DNA of 19,489 nucleotides from an uncultured Clostridium sp. (GTDB taxonomy: Bacteria > Bacillota > Clostridia > Clostridiales > Clostridiaceae). Of this stretch, positions 8,738 through 15,220 are shown piece after piece. Numbering within the stretch: position 1 is the stretch's first letter; each line of letters begins with the position of its first letter. The position numbers and the translations under genes were made by a program. The stretch lies in assembly GCF_937920395.1 (NCBI RefSeq), contig NZ_CALEVF010000218.1:1-19489 (forward strand), given 5' to 3'. The notes below the pieces were generated by a model. That model saw nothing but the letters and a program-made list of their open reading frames with translations. It was not told the origin of the DNA and did no database searches.

Positions 8738-10045
8738 ATGCAAACATCTGGATTTTTATCTGTTTTAGGTACACTTAATTCTATGTTAGTAGATCCTACT
8801 GGAATGAGTGGCTTTGCTATCGAATGTATGAAAGTTGTCGCAATTGTTACATTGCTATTTACGTCTCTACAATGTTTCCTCGGGTATAGATTATTTAAGG
8901 TTTGGGTTGCTGTTTGTGGATTTTTTATATTTGGAATAATGGGTGGAGTAGTCAGTAATGCTATTTCGGACAACGTAGGGATGACAATGATTATTGGCAT
9001 ACTATCTGCTTTGTTAGGTGCATTTATAGCATTTAAATTGTATAAAGTAGGTATTTTTATAGTTTGTGGTTTTATGGGATTCTTAATAGGATATATATTT
9101 ACACGGACTATTACTGTAGGAATTATTATGGCATTGGTTTTAGGAGTATTAAATGTTTTTTTTGTAAAAACAATAATAATTATTTCCACAAGTATATCAG
9201 GTGGATTAATTGCCGGAATAAGTTTAGCTAGAGTATTAGGAATAAACAGTTTTGCAATTAGTATAAGTATAGGTATTTTGTTTGCTATATTTGGAATGTT
9301 AGTGCAATTTACAACAAATAGGAAAATCATTAATGCAAATGGAGGTAACTCACAAAATAATGCTCCAATTGTTTCATCAATAAAAGATTCATCTATAAAA
9401 CAAAGTAGTGGTCTTTTGTCAAAAGTAAAAAATAAAATTGACATAGAAAATTCAGCTGTTATGGAAAAAGCAACTGGGATAACATTGGATGAAGTATCAG
9501 TGAATCTTGAGGGAGCATTATATTCTATTAAAGACTTAAAATATATCATGCCATTTGCTGAATATATTTTATACTTTGTATGCTTTATATCAATTATGTA
9601 TCCTTTATTCATGGTTAAGGGGTTAATAGAGGGTAATATTACATTGTTACTAGTTATAGGCATCTTATGTTTTGCAAAGAAAAAGTATAATGCTATTGCT
9701 ATATCCTTCTCACTTGTTACAATTTCGAAATTAGTAATGATAATAATGTTATCATATCCTATAGATAATTTACCTAGTGTATTAATTGATACAGTAGTTA
9801 CAGGATACATTTCATTTGTAGCATTGAAATATTTTTTTAGATCAGAGAGTGTCATTAGTTGTAAAAATAGGGTGGTAGATTCGGTTAATAAAAAAATGAT
9901 AAATGGAAAGAAGAAAATAAAAAAGCTACATCAAAAAAATGAGCTTAAAGATAGTATTCGTTGCTTAAACTGCGGTGAAATGAACAATGTAACTAATAAT
10001 TTTTGTAGAAACTGTGGTGAAAAATTATCTGAGAAAATAAAGTGA
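8738..10045 (+). CDS. Multi-pass membrane protein with C-terminal zinc ribbon (TMEM198/DUF4203-like N-terminus)
   Basis: I chose ATG 8738 (435 residues), because AAAGGAG at 8724-8730 is well placed for it and not for the upstream ATG at 8708. Residues about 25-195 hold roughly seven glycine-rich hydrophobic segments, with repeats such as FKLYKVGIFIVCGFMGFLIGY. This resembles the TMEM198/DUF4203 transmembrane fold, a resemblance judged by eye. A soluble linker (about 195-265) leads to a second hydrophobic block of about four segments (265-370). A lysine-rich stretch follows, and then a zinc ribbon with C409-x2-C412 and C423-x2-C426. The ribbon is probably cytoplasmic. No enzyme motif is visible and the function is unknown. 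It lies alone between the operon terminator and cbiT and appears to be a separate transcription unit. Confidence 0.8.
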   Translation: MQTSGFLSVLGTLNSMLVDPTGMSGFAIECMKVVAIVTLLFTSLQCFLGYRLFKVWVAVCGFFIFGIMGGVVSNAISDNVGMTMIIGILSALLGAFIAFKLYKVGIFIVCGFMGFLIGYIFTRTITVGIIMALVLGVLNVFFVKTIIIISTSISGGLIAGISLARVLGINSFAISISIGILFAIFGMLVQFTTNRKIINANGGNSQNNAPIVSSIKDSSIKQSSGLLSKVKNKIDIENSAVMEKATGITLDEVSVNLEGALYSIKDLKYIMPFAEYILYFVCFISIMYPLFMVKGLIEGNITLLLVIGILCFAKKKYNAIAISFSLVTISKLVMIIMLSYPIDNLPSVLIDTVVTGYISFVALKYFFRSESVISCKNRVVDSVNKKMINGKKKIKKLHQKNELKDSIRCLNCGEMNNVTNNFCRNCGEKLSEKIK

Positions 10046-10082
10046 AAAATAAGTTTCTTATAAATTAAATGAACATTTCTGA

Positions 10083-10118
10083 AATATATATTTCTGTTGT
10101 ATAATAGAAATATATATT
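10083..10118 (+). promoter_or_regulatory. cbiT promoter -10 enclosed by a 13-bp inverted repeat
   Basis: AATATATATTTCT (10083-10095) and AGAAATATATATT (10106-10118) are exact inverted repeats. The 10-nt spacer contains TATAAT at 10100-10105. The only -35 candidate is weak (around 10076-10082). The dyad would overlap polymerase contacts, so an operator is plausible; no regulator is identified. It could also form a weak AT hairpin at the end of the upstream gene. Confidence 0.45.
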
Positions 10119-10146
10119 GTAGGGAATAAATTAGGAGGTGCTAAAT

Positions 10147-10716
10147 ATGAAGTTTATTAAGGATGACGAATTTATACGAGGCAATTGCCCAATGACTAAG
10201 GAAGAAGTAAGAATATTAAGTGTAGTAAAGCTAGAGCTTGAAGAAAATTATAGGGTAATAGATATAGGTGCTGGAACGGGATCCGTAAGTATTCAGATAG
10301 CTTTGATATGTGAAAAGGGTGAAGTTATAGCTATAGAAAAAGATAATGAGGCATTAGAAGTTTTAAAACAAAATAAAGTAAAGTTTAAGGCGAGTAATCT
10401 TCAGATAATAAAGTCAGAGGCTATGGAGACAGAGGCAAATATAAAAGGAGAATTTGATGCTATATTTGTTGGTGGAAGTGGTGGGAATATAGCTGAAATT
10501 ATTGAAAAATATGGAGATAAACTTAAAAAAGGCAAAAACATTGTTTTAAATTTTATAACTATAAATAATGTATACAAGGCTATGGAAGCTTTAAAGAGCT
10601 TAAATTATAAAGTTGAATGTGTACAAATCCAAGTAAGTAAGACAAAAGGGAAGAGTTATATGTTGATGGCTAATAATCCCATATTCATTGTGACTGGGAA
10701 AAAGCAATATGTGTAA
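10147..10716 (+). CDS. cbiT: Precorrin-6B / cobalt-precorrin C15-methyltransferase (decarboxylating), CbiT
   Basis: This SAM-dependent methyltransferase methylates C15 and decarboxylates the C12 acetate chain during corrin ring synthesis. ATG 10147 gives 189 residues, normal for stand-alone CbiT. AGGAGG at 10133-10138 is 8 nt upstream, whereas the GTG at 10138 overlaps that site. Family hallmarks are the N-terminal IRGNCPMTKEEVR, with the PMTKEE signature at about 15-20. The SAM loop VIDIGAGTGSVSIQIA is at 37-52, followed by the acidic cofactor residue in VIAIEKDNEAL and then IFVGGSGG near the middle. It is separated from the main cobalamin cluster by hemL, a terminator and a membrane protein gene. 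It is followed 14 nt later by the SGNH hydrolase gene, so the two are probably cotranscribed. Its usual partner cbiE is not in this window. Confidence 0.9.
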   Translation: MKFIKDDEFIRGNCPMTKEEVRILSVVKLELEENYRVIDIGAGTGSVSIQIALICEKGEVIAIEKDNEALEVLKQNKVKFKASNLQIIKSEAMETEANIKGEFDAIFVGGSGGNIAEIIEKYGDKLKKGKNIVLNFITINNVYKAMEALKSLNYKVECVQIQVSKTKGKSYMLMANNPIFIVTGKKQYV

Positions 10717-10730
10717 GGGGCGGTAGTATT

Positions 10731-11501
10731 ATGGGATATGGTAAACATTTCAAAGGTGGGTTTAATTTTAAAGTGATCTTTATATCTTTAATGGTAATTG
10801 TTATATTTGTGTTAGGAATTGGTATGTATAAAGCAAAAGCAAATGGTAAAATAGTACATATAACTAATCAAAAACAAATGAAGGAAGATAAAATTCTTCC
10901 ACAAAAATCTATAAAATATAAAAATAAAATATGGTATGCCATTGGTGATAGCATTACAGCACAAGACATATACCCAAAATACTTAAAAGAAGATTTGAAA
11001 TTGAAAAGTTATGTTAATGATGGTATTATTGCTCAACAATTAGGTACAATGGCTGACAGAGTAACGTCTAAGAAACTAGCTGAAGTTGATTTGGTTACAG
11101 TATTTGGTGGAACCAATGATTATAGAAATGGAAAAGAATTAGGTACAATTAATGATGATGGGAATATTGATACTTTTTATGGAAATATACAGAAAGTAAT
11201 TAATAAAATAAGAATTGCAAATCCAAGGGTTGAACTTGTTTTTATGACACCAATAAAGAGAGGTAAGTTTGGAGATCAACCAATATATCCCTCTCCCAAT
11301 AGTAAAGGAATAAAATTAGAACAATATGTACAGGCTATAAAAGATGTATGTTCTAAAAATTCTATAAAAGTAATAGACTTATTTACTTTAAGTGGAATAG
11401 ATAAAAGTAATTTATCTATTTATACACAAGATAATCTTCATCCAAATGAAGCAGGTAGTAAAATGATCGATCTAGTTATACAAAAGGAATTAGAAAAATA
11501 A
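10731..11501 (+). CDS. Membrane-anchored SGNH/GDSL-family hydrolase
   Basis: This 256-residue protein has one N-terminal hydrophobic segment (about 14-33) after a short basic start, so it is an exported signal-anchored protein. There is no lipobox cysteine. The SGNH blocks are complete: IGDSITAQ with nucleophile S74, FGGTNDY with N129, and DNLHPNEAG with D234 and H237. A glycine after block I is less obvious. The family includes acyl esterases acting on lipids, acetylated polysaccharides or cell wall. The substrate cannot be read from the sequence. GGGGCGG precedes the ATG. It lies 14 nt after cbiT, though no functional link to B12 is evident, and 33 nt before the alpha/beta hydrolase gene. 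Confidence 0.88.
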   Translation: MGYGKHFKGGFNFKVIFISLMVIVIFVLGIGMYKAKANGKIVHITNQKQMKEDKILPQKSIKYKNKIWYAIGDSITAQDIYPKYLKEDLKLKSYVNDGIIAQQLGTMADRVTSKKLAEVDLVTVFGGTNDYRNGKELGTINDDGNIDTFYGNIQKVINKIRIANPRVELVFMTPIKRGKFGDQPIYPSPNSKGIKLEQYVQAIKDVCSKNSIKVIDLFTLSGIDKSNLSIYTQDNLHPNEAGSKMIDLVIQKELEK

Positions 11502-11534
11502 GTTGTTTAACCATAGAAATATAGGAGAGGAATA

Positions 11535-12335
11535 ATGGGGAATGTTTTAAAAAAAGTAGGTATAGGTATAATTATAATTATTGGAATCTTGTTAATAATT
11601 ATTTTAATTATTTTTATTATTAACAAAATCAAGTTAAAACAAGAGTCTAATTTATTTAGACCATTAGGCAAAATGGTTACAGTAAATAAACATCAGATGC
11701 ATGTTTATACTGAAGGTAAAGGAGAAGTCACTTTAGTATTTATGGCAGGAGGAGGAACTTGTTCTCCAACCTTGGATTTTAGAAGTTTATATTCAAGGCT
11801 AAGTGATAATTATCGTATTGCAGTTGTTGAGAAAGCAGGATATGGATTTAGCGAAACTGTTGATATTTTAAGAGATATAGATACAGTACTAGAAGAAACA
11901 AGAAAAGCTTTAATTTTAGCTGGAGAAAAAGCACCATATGTATTAGTTCCTCATTCCATATCTGGTATAGAGGCACTCTATTGGGCAAAAAAGTATCCAG
12001 ATGAGATTACAGCTATTGTAGGATTAGACCCAGCTGTTCCAGCTGCATATGAGAACTTTCAAATGCCAAATAAAGTTGTTTTAAACTTGTCTGCATTTGC
12101 CGCTAAAATTGGATTAACGCGTTTTATACCATCTATTTGTAATAGCTCAGCAGCAATTAAATATGGTTCTTTAACAGATAATGAAAAACAAATATATAAA
12201 GCAATTTTTTATAGAAAAACGGCTACAAAAACAATGTTAAATGAGTGTATCTCTATGACTTTCTCATGTGTGAATCCAAATAAGAGATTGAAACATGAAA
12301 TTCCTTTAAGAAATTCTAATCTCTTGCAAATATGA
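11535..12335 (+). CDS. Alpha/beta hydrolase, 3' end replaced by a repeat element (probably non-functional)
   Basis: The frame gives 266 residues: an N-terminal membrane anchor (about 8-30), then an alpha/beta hydrolase fold. The fold has an oxyanion-type loop, VFMAGGGTCSP, and a nucleophile elbow VPHSISGIEALYW, where the serine after PH is the likely nucleophile. An aspartate-containing strand, IVGLDPAVPA, follows. Homologues of this type normally continue some 60 residues to a C-terminal acid and catalytic histidine. Here native sequence stops at about residue 240. The last 26 residues (from the methionine at 12255) are encoded by the end of a palindromic repeat element. The rest of the gene is not found downstream. 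AGGAGAGG precedes the ATG. The loss of the histidine makes hydrolase activity doubtful, so I regard it as a degraded gene. It is downstream of the SGNH hydrolase and likely cotranscribed with it. Confidence 0.75.
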   Translation: MGNVLKKVGIGIIIIIGILLIIILIIFIINKIKLKQESNLFRPLGKMVTVNKHQMHVYTEGKGEVTLVFMAGGGTCSPTLDFRSLYSRLSDNYRIAVVEKAGYGFSETVDILRDIDTVLEETRKALILAGEKAPYVLVPHSISGIEALYWAKKYPDEITAIVGLDPAVPAAYENFQMPNKVVLNLSAFAAKIGLTRFIPSICNSSAAIKYGSLTDNEKQIYKAIFYRKTATKTMLNECISMTFSCVNPNKRLKHEIPLRNSNLLQI

Positions 12336-12488
12336 AATTCTTTTTCACTCACATTCTGCTTGCAGCCGGTTCGCTAGACTTCCTTGCTGGAATTCTTACA
12401 AGAATTTTATATTTGCAAAAGAAGAATTTTAAATGGAATTTCAATTGTTTCTGCTCTTCTTATTTGGAGTCACTTCCAGAGAAGTCAT
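12255..12488. repeat. Long palindromic repeat element, copy 1 (MITE-like)
   Basis: This ~234-bp segment is related to 14971-15206 in reverse orientation. Exact shared blocks include a 17-mer at 12306-12322 (matching 15139-15155 inverted), a 15-mer at 12358-12372 (15089-15103) and a 17-mer at 12438-12454 (15006-15022). Its ends are imperfect inverted repeats (ATGACTTTCTC at the left, GAGAAGTCAT at the right). Internal arms also pair, so the transcript could fold into one long hairpin. It has no coding capacity of its own, but its left end supplies the last 26 codons of the alpha/beta hydrolase. No target duplication is evident. Confidence 0.8.
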
Positions 12489-12578
12489 ATTATGTAGTAT
12501 CATAATGAATGTAAGAGTGATGGCATATAAAAAAATAATAAACTCAATTGTGAAAATAAAATAATGCTATATTCATAA

Positions 12579-12601
12579 TATAATGTTTAACATTGCGGAG
12601 G
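12579..12601 (+). promoter_or_regulatory. Promoter -10, palindrome and RBS of the XRE-def unit
   Basis: TATAAT at 12579-12584 is a good -10 box, but the matching -35 is weak. It overlaps the palindrome AATGTTTAACATT (12582-12594), which is centred between the -10 and the ribosome binding site GGAGG (about 12597-12601). That position suits an autoregulatory operator for the adjacent XRE protein. The regulatory role is inferred. Confidence 0.35.
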
Positions 12602-12610
12602 CGTTAATTA

Positions 12611-12847
12611 ATGAAAAATAGGATAAAAGAATTTCGTGAATCGCTCGGATTAACACAAGAACAATTAGGAAAACTTGTAGGTGTATCCAGACAAGCAATT
12701 AATTCCATTGAAACAGAAAAATTTGAGCCGTCTATATGGTTAGCCTATGATATTTGTAAGACATTTCATAGTCCTATAGAGGAAATTTTTCTGTTTAAAG
12801 AAAGTGTAAGAAAATCAAGAGCACAACAAAGTAGGGGTGTAGTTTAA
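12611..12847 (+). CDS. Small XRE-family helix-turn-helix regulator
   Basis: This 78-residue protein is almost entirely one HTH domain. The sequence RIKEFRESLGLTQEQLGKLVGVSRQAINSIETEKFEPS carries the typical pattern: LTQEQLGKLVGVS as the first helix pair and RQAINSIE as the recognition helix. It is followed by LAYDICKTFHSPIEEIF, the conserved tail of the YgzD/YozG-like short regulators. Such proteins usually repress their own promoter or a neighbouring gene. The ribosome binding site GGAGG is about 9 nt upstream. Its TAA stop touches the ATG of the peptide deformylase gene without a gap, indicating translational coupling. It lies immediately after palindromic element copy 1. Confidence 0.9.
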   Translation: MKNRIKEFRESLGLTQEQLGKLVGVSRQAINSIETEKFEPSIWLAYDICKTFHSPIEEIFLFKESVRKSRAQQSRGVV

Positions 12848-13300
12848 ATGGCATTAAGACAAATTAGACTTTTCGATGATGAAATATTAAGAAAAAAGAG
12901 CAAAATAGTTAAAGTGGTAGATAATAAAATAAGACAGATACTAAATGATATGGCAGAAACTATGTATAATACAGAAAATGGTGGAGGGTTAGCAGCCCCA
13001 CAGGTAGGTATATTAAAACGATTAGTTGTAATAGATATGGGTCAAGGACTTATAAAACTAGTTAATCCAAGGATAATTGAGCATGAAGGAATTCAAGAAG
13101 TTACAGAGGGATGTTTAAGCATTCCAAATACATTTGGAAAGTTAAAAAGACCTGCAAAGATTACGGTACAAGCATTGGATGAAAATGGTAATGAGATTAT
13201 ATTGACTGGTACAGGAAATTTAGCGAAATGTTTTTGTCATGAAATAGACCATTTAGAAGGTATTCTTTTTACTGATTTAGTTACTGAATATATAAAGTAA
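12848..13300 (+). CDS. def: Peptide deformylase
   Basis: This metalloenzyme removes the formyl group from the initiator methionine of nascent proteins. It has 150 residues, the usual length of short clostridial forms. All three family motifs are present: GGGLAAPQVG at 45-54, EGCLSIP with metal ligand C89, and HEIDH with metal ligands H131 and H135 and catalytic E132. The ATG directly follows the stop of the XRE regulator gene, and GGGGTG at the end of that gene acts as ribosome binding site. Clostridia often carry more than one def gene. Coupling to a small regulator, rather than to fmt/priA, suggests this may be an additional copy; that last point is inference. Confidence 0.95.
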   Translation: MALRQIRLFDDEILRKKSKIVKVVDNKIRQILNDMAETMYNTENGGGLAAPQVGILKRLVVIDMGQGLIKLVNPRIIEHEGIQEVTEGCLSIPNTFGKLKRPAKITVQALDENGNEIILTGTGNLAKCFCHEIDHLEGILFTDLVTEYIK

Positions 13301-13355
13301 TGTTATTTAACATATATAATTATAATAAGGTCTTATTGTTTTAAGGAGGTTTAAT

Positions 13356-13853
13356 TTGAATAAGATAAATAATTTAATTATAGAAATGTTTGATTTTGAT
13401 GAAGGTGCGCCAGAATTAATTCAACATTTTATAAAGGTACATGAGTTTGCTAAGCTAATTGGAGACATGGAAGAAATTACATCTAATGTTATGGAGATCT
13501 TAGAGGTGGCAGCCATTGTTCATGACATAGGGATTAAAGTTTCTATGAAAAAATATGGGAAATGTAATGGTAAGCTTCAGGAACAGGAAGGACCTAGTTA
13601 TGCAGAGAAATTATTAAACAGACTTGAATTTAATAAGGAGGTAATTGAGAGAGTGAGTTATCTAGTAGCTCATCACCATACTTATTCAAATATTGATGGG
13701 ATTGATTATCAGATTTTAGTAGAGGCTGATTTTCTTGTAAATTTATATGAAAATAATAATGATAAAGAGACTATACAAAATACTTATAACAAAATTTTCA
13801 AAACTGGAGCAGGACGAAAACTTTGTTGCCATATGTTTATGATAAAAGACTAA
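13356..13853 (+). CDS. HD-domain metal-dependent phosphohydrolase-like protein
   Basis: This 165-residue soluble protein has the HD-superfamily metal-binding pattern: H29 in KVHEFAKLIG, H56-D57 in AAIVHDIGI, H106-H107-H108 in LVAHHHTYSNIDG, and D125 in VEADFLVNLYE. The family hydrolyses phosphate esters, often nucleotides, but the substrate is not evident. The start is TTG 13356, with AAGGAGG at 13343-13349. It follows def by 55 nt in the same direction and might be cotranscribed. The C-terminal tail GAGRKLCCHMF is cysteine-rich but shows no clear motif. Small clostridial proteins of this type are usually annotated only as HD domain-containing. Confidence 0.85.
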   Translation: MNKINNLIIEMFDFDEGAPELIQHFIKVHEFAKLIGDMEEITSNVMEILEVAAIVHDIGIKVSMKKYGKCNGKLQEQEGPSYAEKLLNRLEFNKEVIERVSYLVAHHHTYSNIDGIDYQILVEADFLVNLYENNNDKETIQNTYNKIFKTGAGRKLCCHMFMIKD

Positions 13854-13896
13854 AACTTACTAAAGATAAGTTATGTATAGACAAGTAAATCTATAC
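13854..13896. terminator. Tandem small hairpins between convergent genes
   Basis: AACTTA (13854-13859) pairs with TAAGTT (13867-13872). GTATAGA (13875-13881) pairs with TCTATAC (13890-13896). They lie between the HD gene and the leftward hypothetical gene, where a bidirectional terminator is expected. The stems are short and AT-rich and lack a clear U tract, so the call is weak. Confidence 0.25.
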
Positions 13897-13918
13897 CAAT
13901 TTTCAAATCAATATATAT

Positions 13919-14373
13919 TCATAAGATTATTAGAATTATCTTAGTGTTATATAATTCGTCCGCCGCTTTTTTATCCAAAGGATTGGATTCCAGTTTTTTT
14001 AGGGTTGGTATTAATATAGTTAAGTCCTTTGTATCTAATAATTTATTTAAATTTGAATTATTAGTTAAAACATCTTTTAACATTGTTAATGATGCTAATA
14101 AATCATCATTTTTCTCATAATAAGATGTAAGTGGATAAAAACTACATACGCAGCCTAAATCATATGATAATAAACTTACATCAACCACTCTATCATATTT
14201 TGAAGTCTTTAAGTTTTCAATAATATTATCTATACCGTCAAGATACATATTAAAATACATTTCATTATTCTGTTGTTTTTGTTTTAATTGAAATCTATTA
14301 TTGGTAAATTGAAAAATATTTATGCATAAAGAAAATACCATTAATGACAGAATATGTTTGTTTTAGAGCCCAT
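13919..14373 (-). CDS. Membrane-anchored hypothetical protein with a probable frameshift near the start
   Basis: I recognise no family. The main frame (ATG 14341 down to 13919) gives 140 residues: a hydrophobic start (VFSLCINIF), a polar QLKQKQQ stretch, then a soluble, probably helical domain outside the membrane (for example MYLDGIDNIIENL and LLASLTMLKDVL). The only good ribosome binding site (GGAGG, complement of 14379-14383) serves a different ATG at 14373-14371. That frame encodes just 10 codons and stops as TAATG on the ATG at 14341. Adding one base to the T4 run at 14361-14364 would join both parts into MGSKNKHILSLMVFSLCIN, a normal basic-then-hydrophobic membrane start. So this is either a pseudogene, a phase-variable gene, a sequencing error, or a leader peptide coupled to the gene. 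Confidence 0.5.
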
Positions 14374-14712
14374 AAGTACCTCCATATTTAATCTGTAGTT
14401 TCTGTGAATTTAAAATCAACTTTTATAATAAGTATATCATACAGATAAATATTATAAAGCGCTATGGGATTCCATTAAAGATTGTAAAATATAAAAGAAG
14501 AATAATCTATATGTGTATATGAAGTCAAACATATTGATATAGTGCTTAAAATGCTGGAACCTTTGAGTAAAACTGATTTTTTTGAATAAATGGAGTTTTG
14601 CTACAAAATATGAGCAAATTGATTAATAAATGATACATATAAAAATATAATTATGATTCCATGTATGAAATAGTTATTATTGAAAAGTATAGTATAGAAA
14701 GGGGAGTGTTAA
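14374..14712. other. 339-nt intergenic region, no gene seen
   Basis: This AT-rich spacer lies between the starts of the leftward hypothetical gene and the rightward small gene, so it must hold both promoters. A TATAAT-like box for the leftward gene lies around 14451-14456 (complement). I see no convincing -35 boxes. A short stop-bounded open frame around 14515-14590, ending in the peptide MLEPLSKTDFFE, could be a gene remnant but has no recognisable family. Confidence 0.4.
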
Positions 14713-14853
14713 ATGAGTAGTAAATTAACTGCAACTAAATTGAAAATGGACGCTCTTGGGAATAATGATATAGAAGCAGGAGCTGAAATTTATAGCAATC
14801 CTGAAATAAAAAACAAAATAAAGAATAAACTAATAAAGAAAGAGCCTAAATAG
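14713..14853 (+). CDS. Small hypothetical protein, 46 residues
   Basis: The ATG has GGGGAG at 14701-14706 with 6-nt spacing. The frame ends at TAG 14851-14853, inside the loop of a terminator hairpin, which gives the unit clean gene boundaries. The product begins MSSKLTATKLKMDALGNNDI and ends in a lysine-rich tail (NKIKNKLIKKEPK). It has no signal peptide, membrane segment or cysteine. It is charged and probably helical. No family is recognised; a spore-associated or regulatory small protein is possible but not shown. It stands alone between a leftward gene and palindromic element copy 2. Confidence 0.6.
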   Translation: MSSKLTATKLKMDALGNNDIEAGAEIYSNPEIKNKIKNKLIKKEPK

Positions 14854-14866
14854 GGCTCTTTCTCAT
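14837..14866 (+). terminator. Intrinsic terminator of the 46-codon gene
   Basis: AGAAAGAGCC (14837-14846) pairs perfectly with GGCTCTTTCT (14854-14863) around a 7-nt loop that contains the stop codon of the small gene. The T-rich right arm serves as a modest U tract. The hairpin overlaps the last codons of the gene. Confidence 0.7.
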
Positions 14867-14916
14867 GTTTGGGGTGAAAGGCAGCGTTAACCAGTCATGA
14901 TTTCCTACAATACAAT

Positions 14917-14935
14917 TTCGTTCCAAAGGAACGAA
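14917..14935. repeat. Perfect 8-bp hairpin
   Basis: TTCGTTCC (14917-14924) and GGAACGAA (14928-14935) are separated by AAA. It lies in the non-coding stretch between the small gene's terminator and palindromic element copy 2. It has no U tract and its role is unknown. It could belong to a mobile-element end or an RNA structure. Confidence 0.45.
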
Positions 14936-14970
14936 GAGCCCCTTCTTTTGAATATAGAATACATAACAAA

Positions 14971-15206
14971 ATGAACTTCCTCCGAAAGTGACTCCAATAA
15001 GAAGTGCAGAAACAATTGAAATCCCATTTAGAAATTCTTCTTTCGCTAATAGAAAATTCTCGTAAGTCTGGCAGAAGGCCAGGCTAGTGAACCGGCTGCA
15101 AGCCGAATGTGAACGATAGAGAATTTTATATTCGCAAAAGATTAGAATTTCTTAATGGTATTTCATGTTTCAAACTCTTATTGGAGTAACGCAGGAGGAA
15201 GTTCAT
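14971..15206. repeat. Long palindromic repeat element, copy 2 (MITE-like)
   Basis: This 236-bp element is bounded by exact 13-bp inverted repeats, ATGAACTTCCTCC (14971-14983) and GGAGGAAGTTCAT (15194-15206). Further arms pair inward (for example CTCCAATAAGA with TCTTATTGGAG, and AAAATTCTC with GAGAATTTT) down to a central loop of about 70 nt. The loop contains CGGCTGCAAGCCG, itself a small hairpin. It is the inverted homologue of 12255-12488. There is no open frame of note and no transposase nearby. Its right end lies 15 nt beyond the asd stop codon, so its RNA hairpin may help end asd transcripts. Confidence 0.85.
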
Positions 15207-15220
15207 AGGACTACACTTTT

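Noticed and set aside
8716..9855. A long open frame (379 codons) on the minus strand opposite the membrane protein gene
   Set aside because: It is low-complexity, rich in isoleucine, proline and threonine, has no ribosome binding site, and lies entirely antisense to a gene with a good start and a zinc ribbon. It reflects the base bias of the sense gene.
14510..14600. Short open stretch ending MLEPLSKTDFFE
   Set aside because: It has no start codon with a ribosome binding site and no recognisable family, so it is mentioned only as a possible remnant.
12255..15206. CRISPR array or composite transposon
   Set aside because: There are only two copies, about 2.5 kb apart and inverted, with no spacer pattern, no cas genes and no transposase gene.
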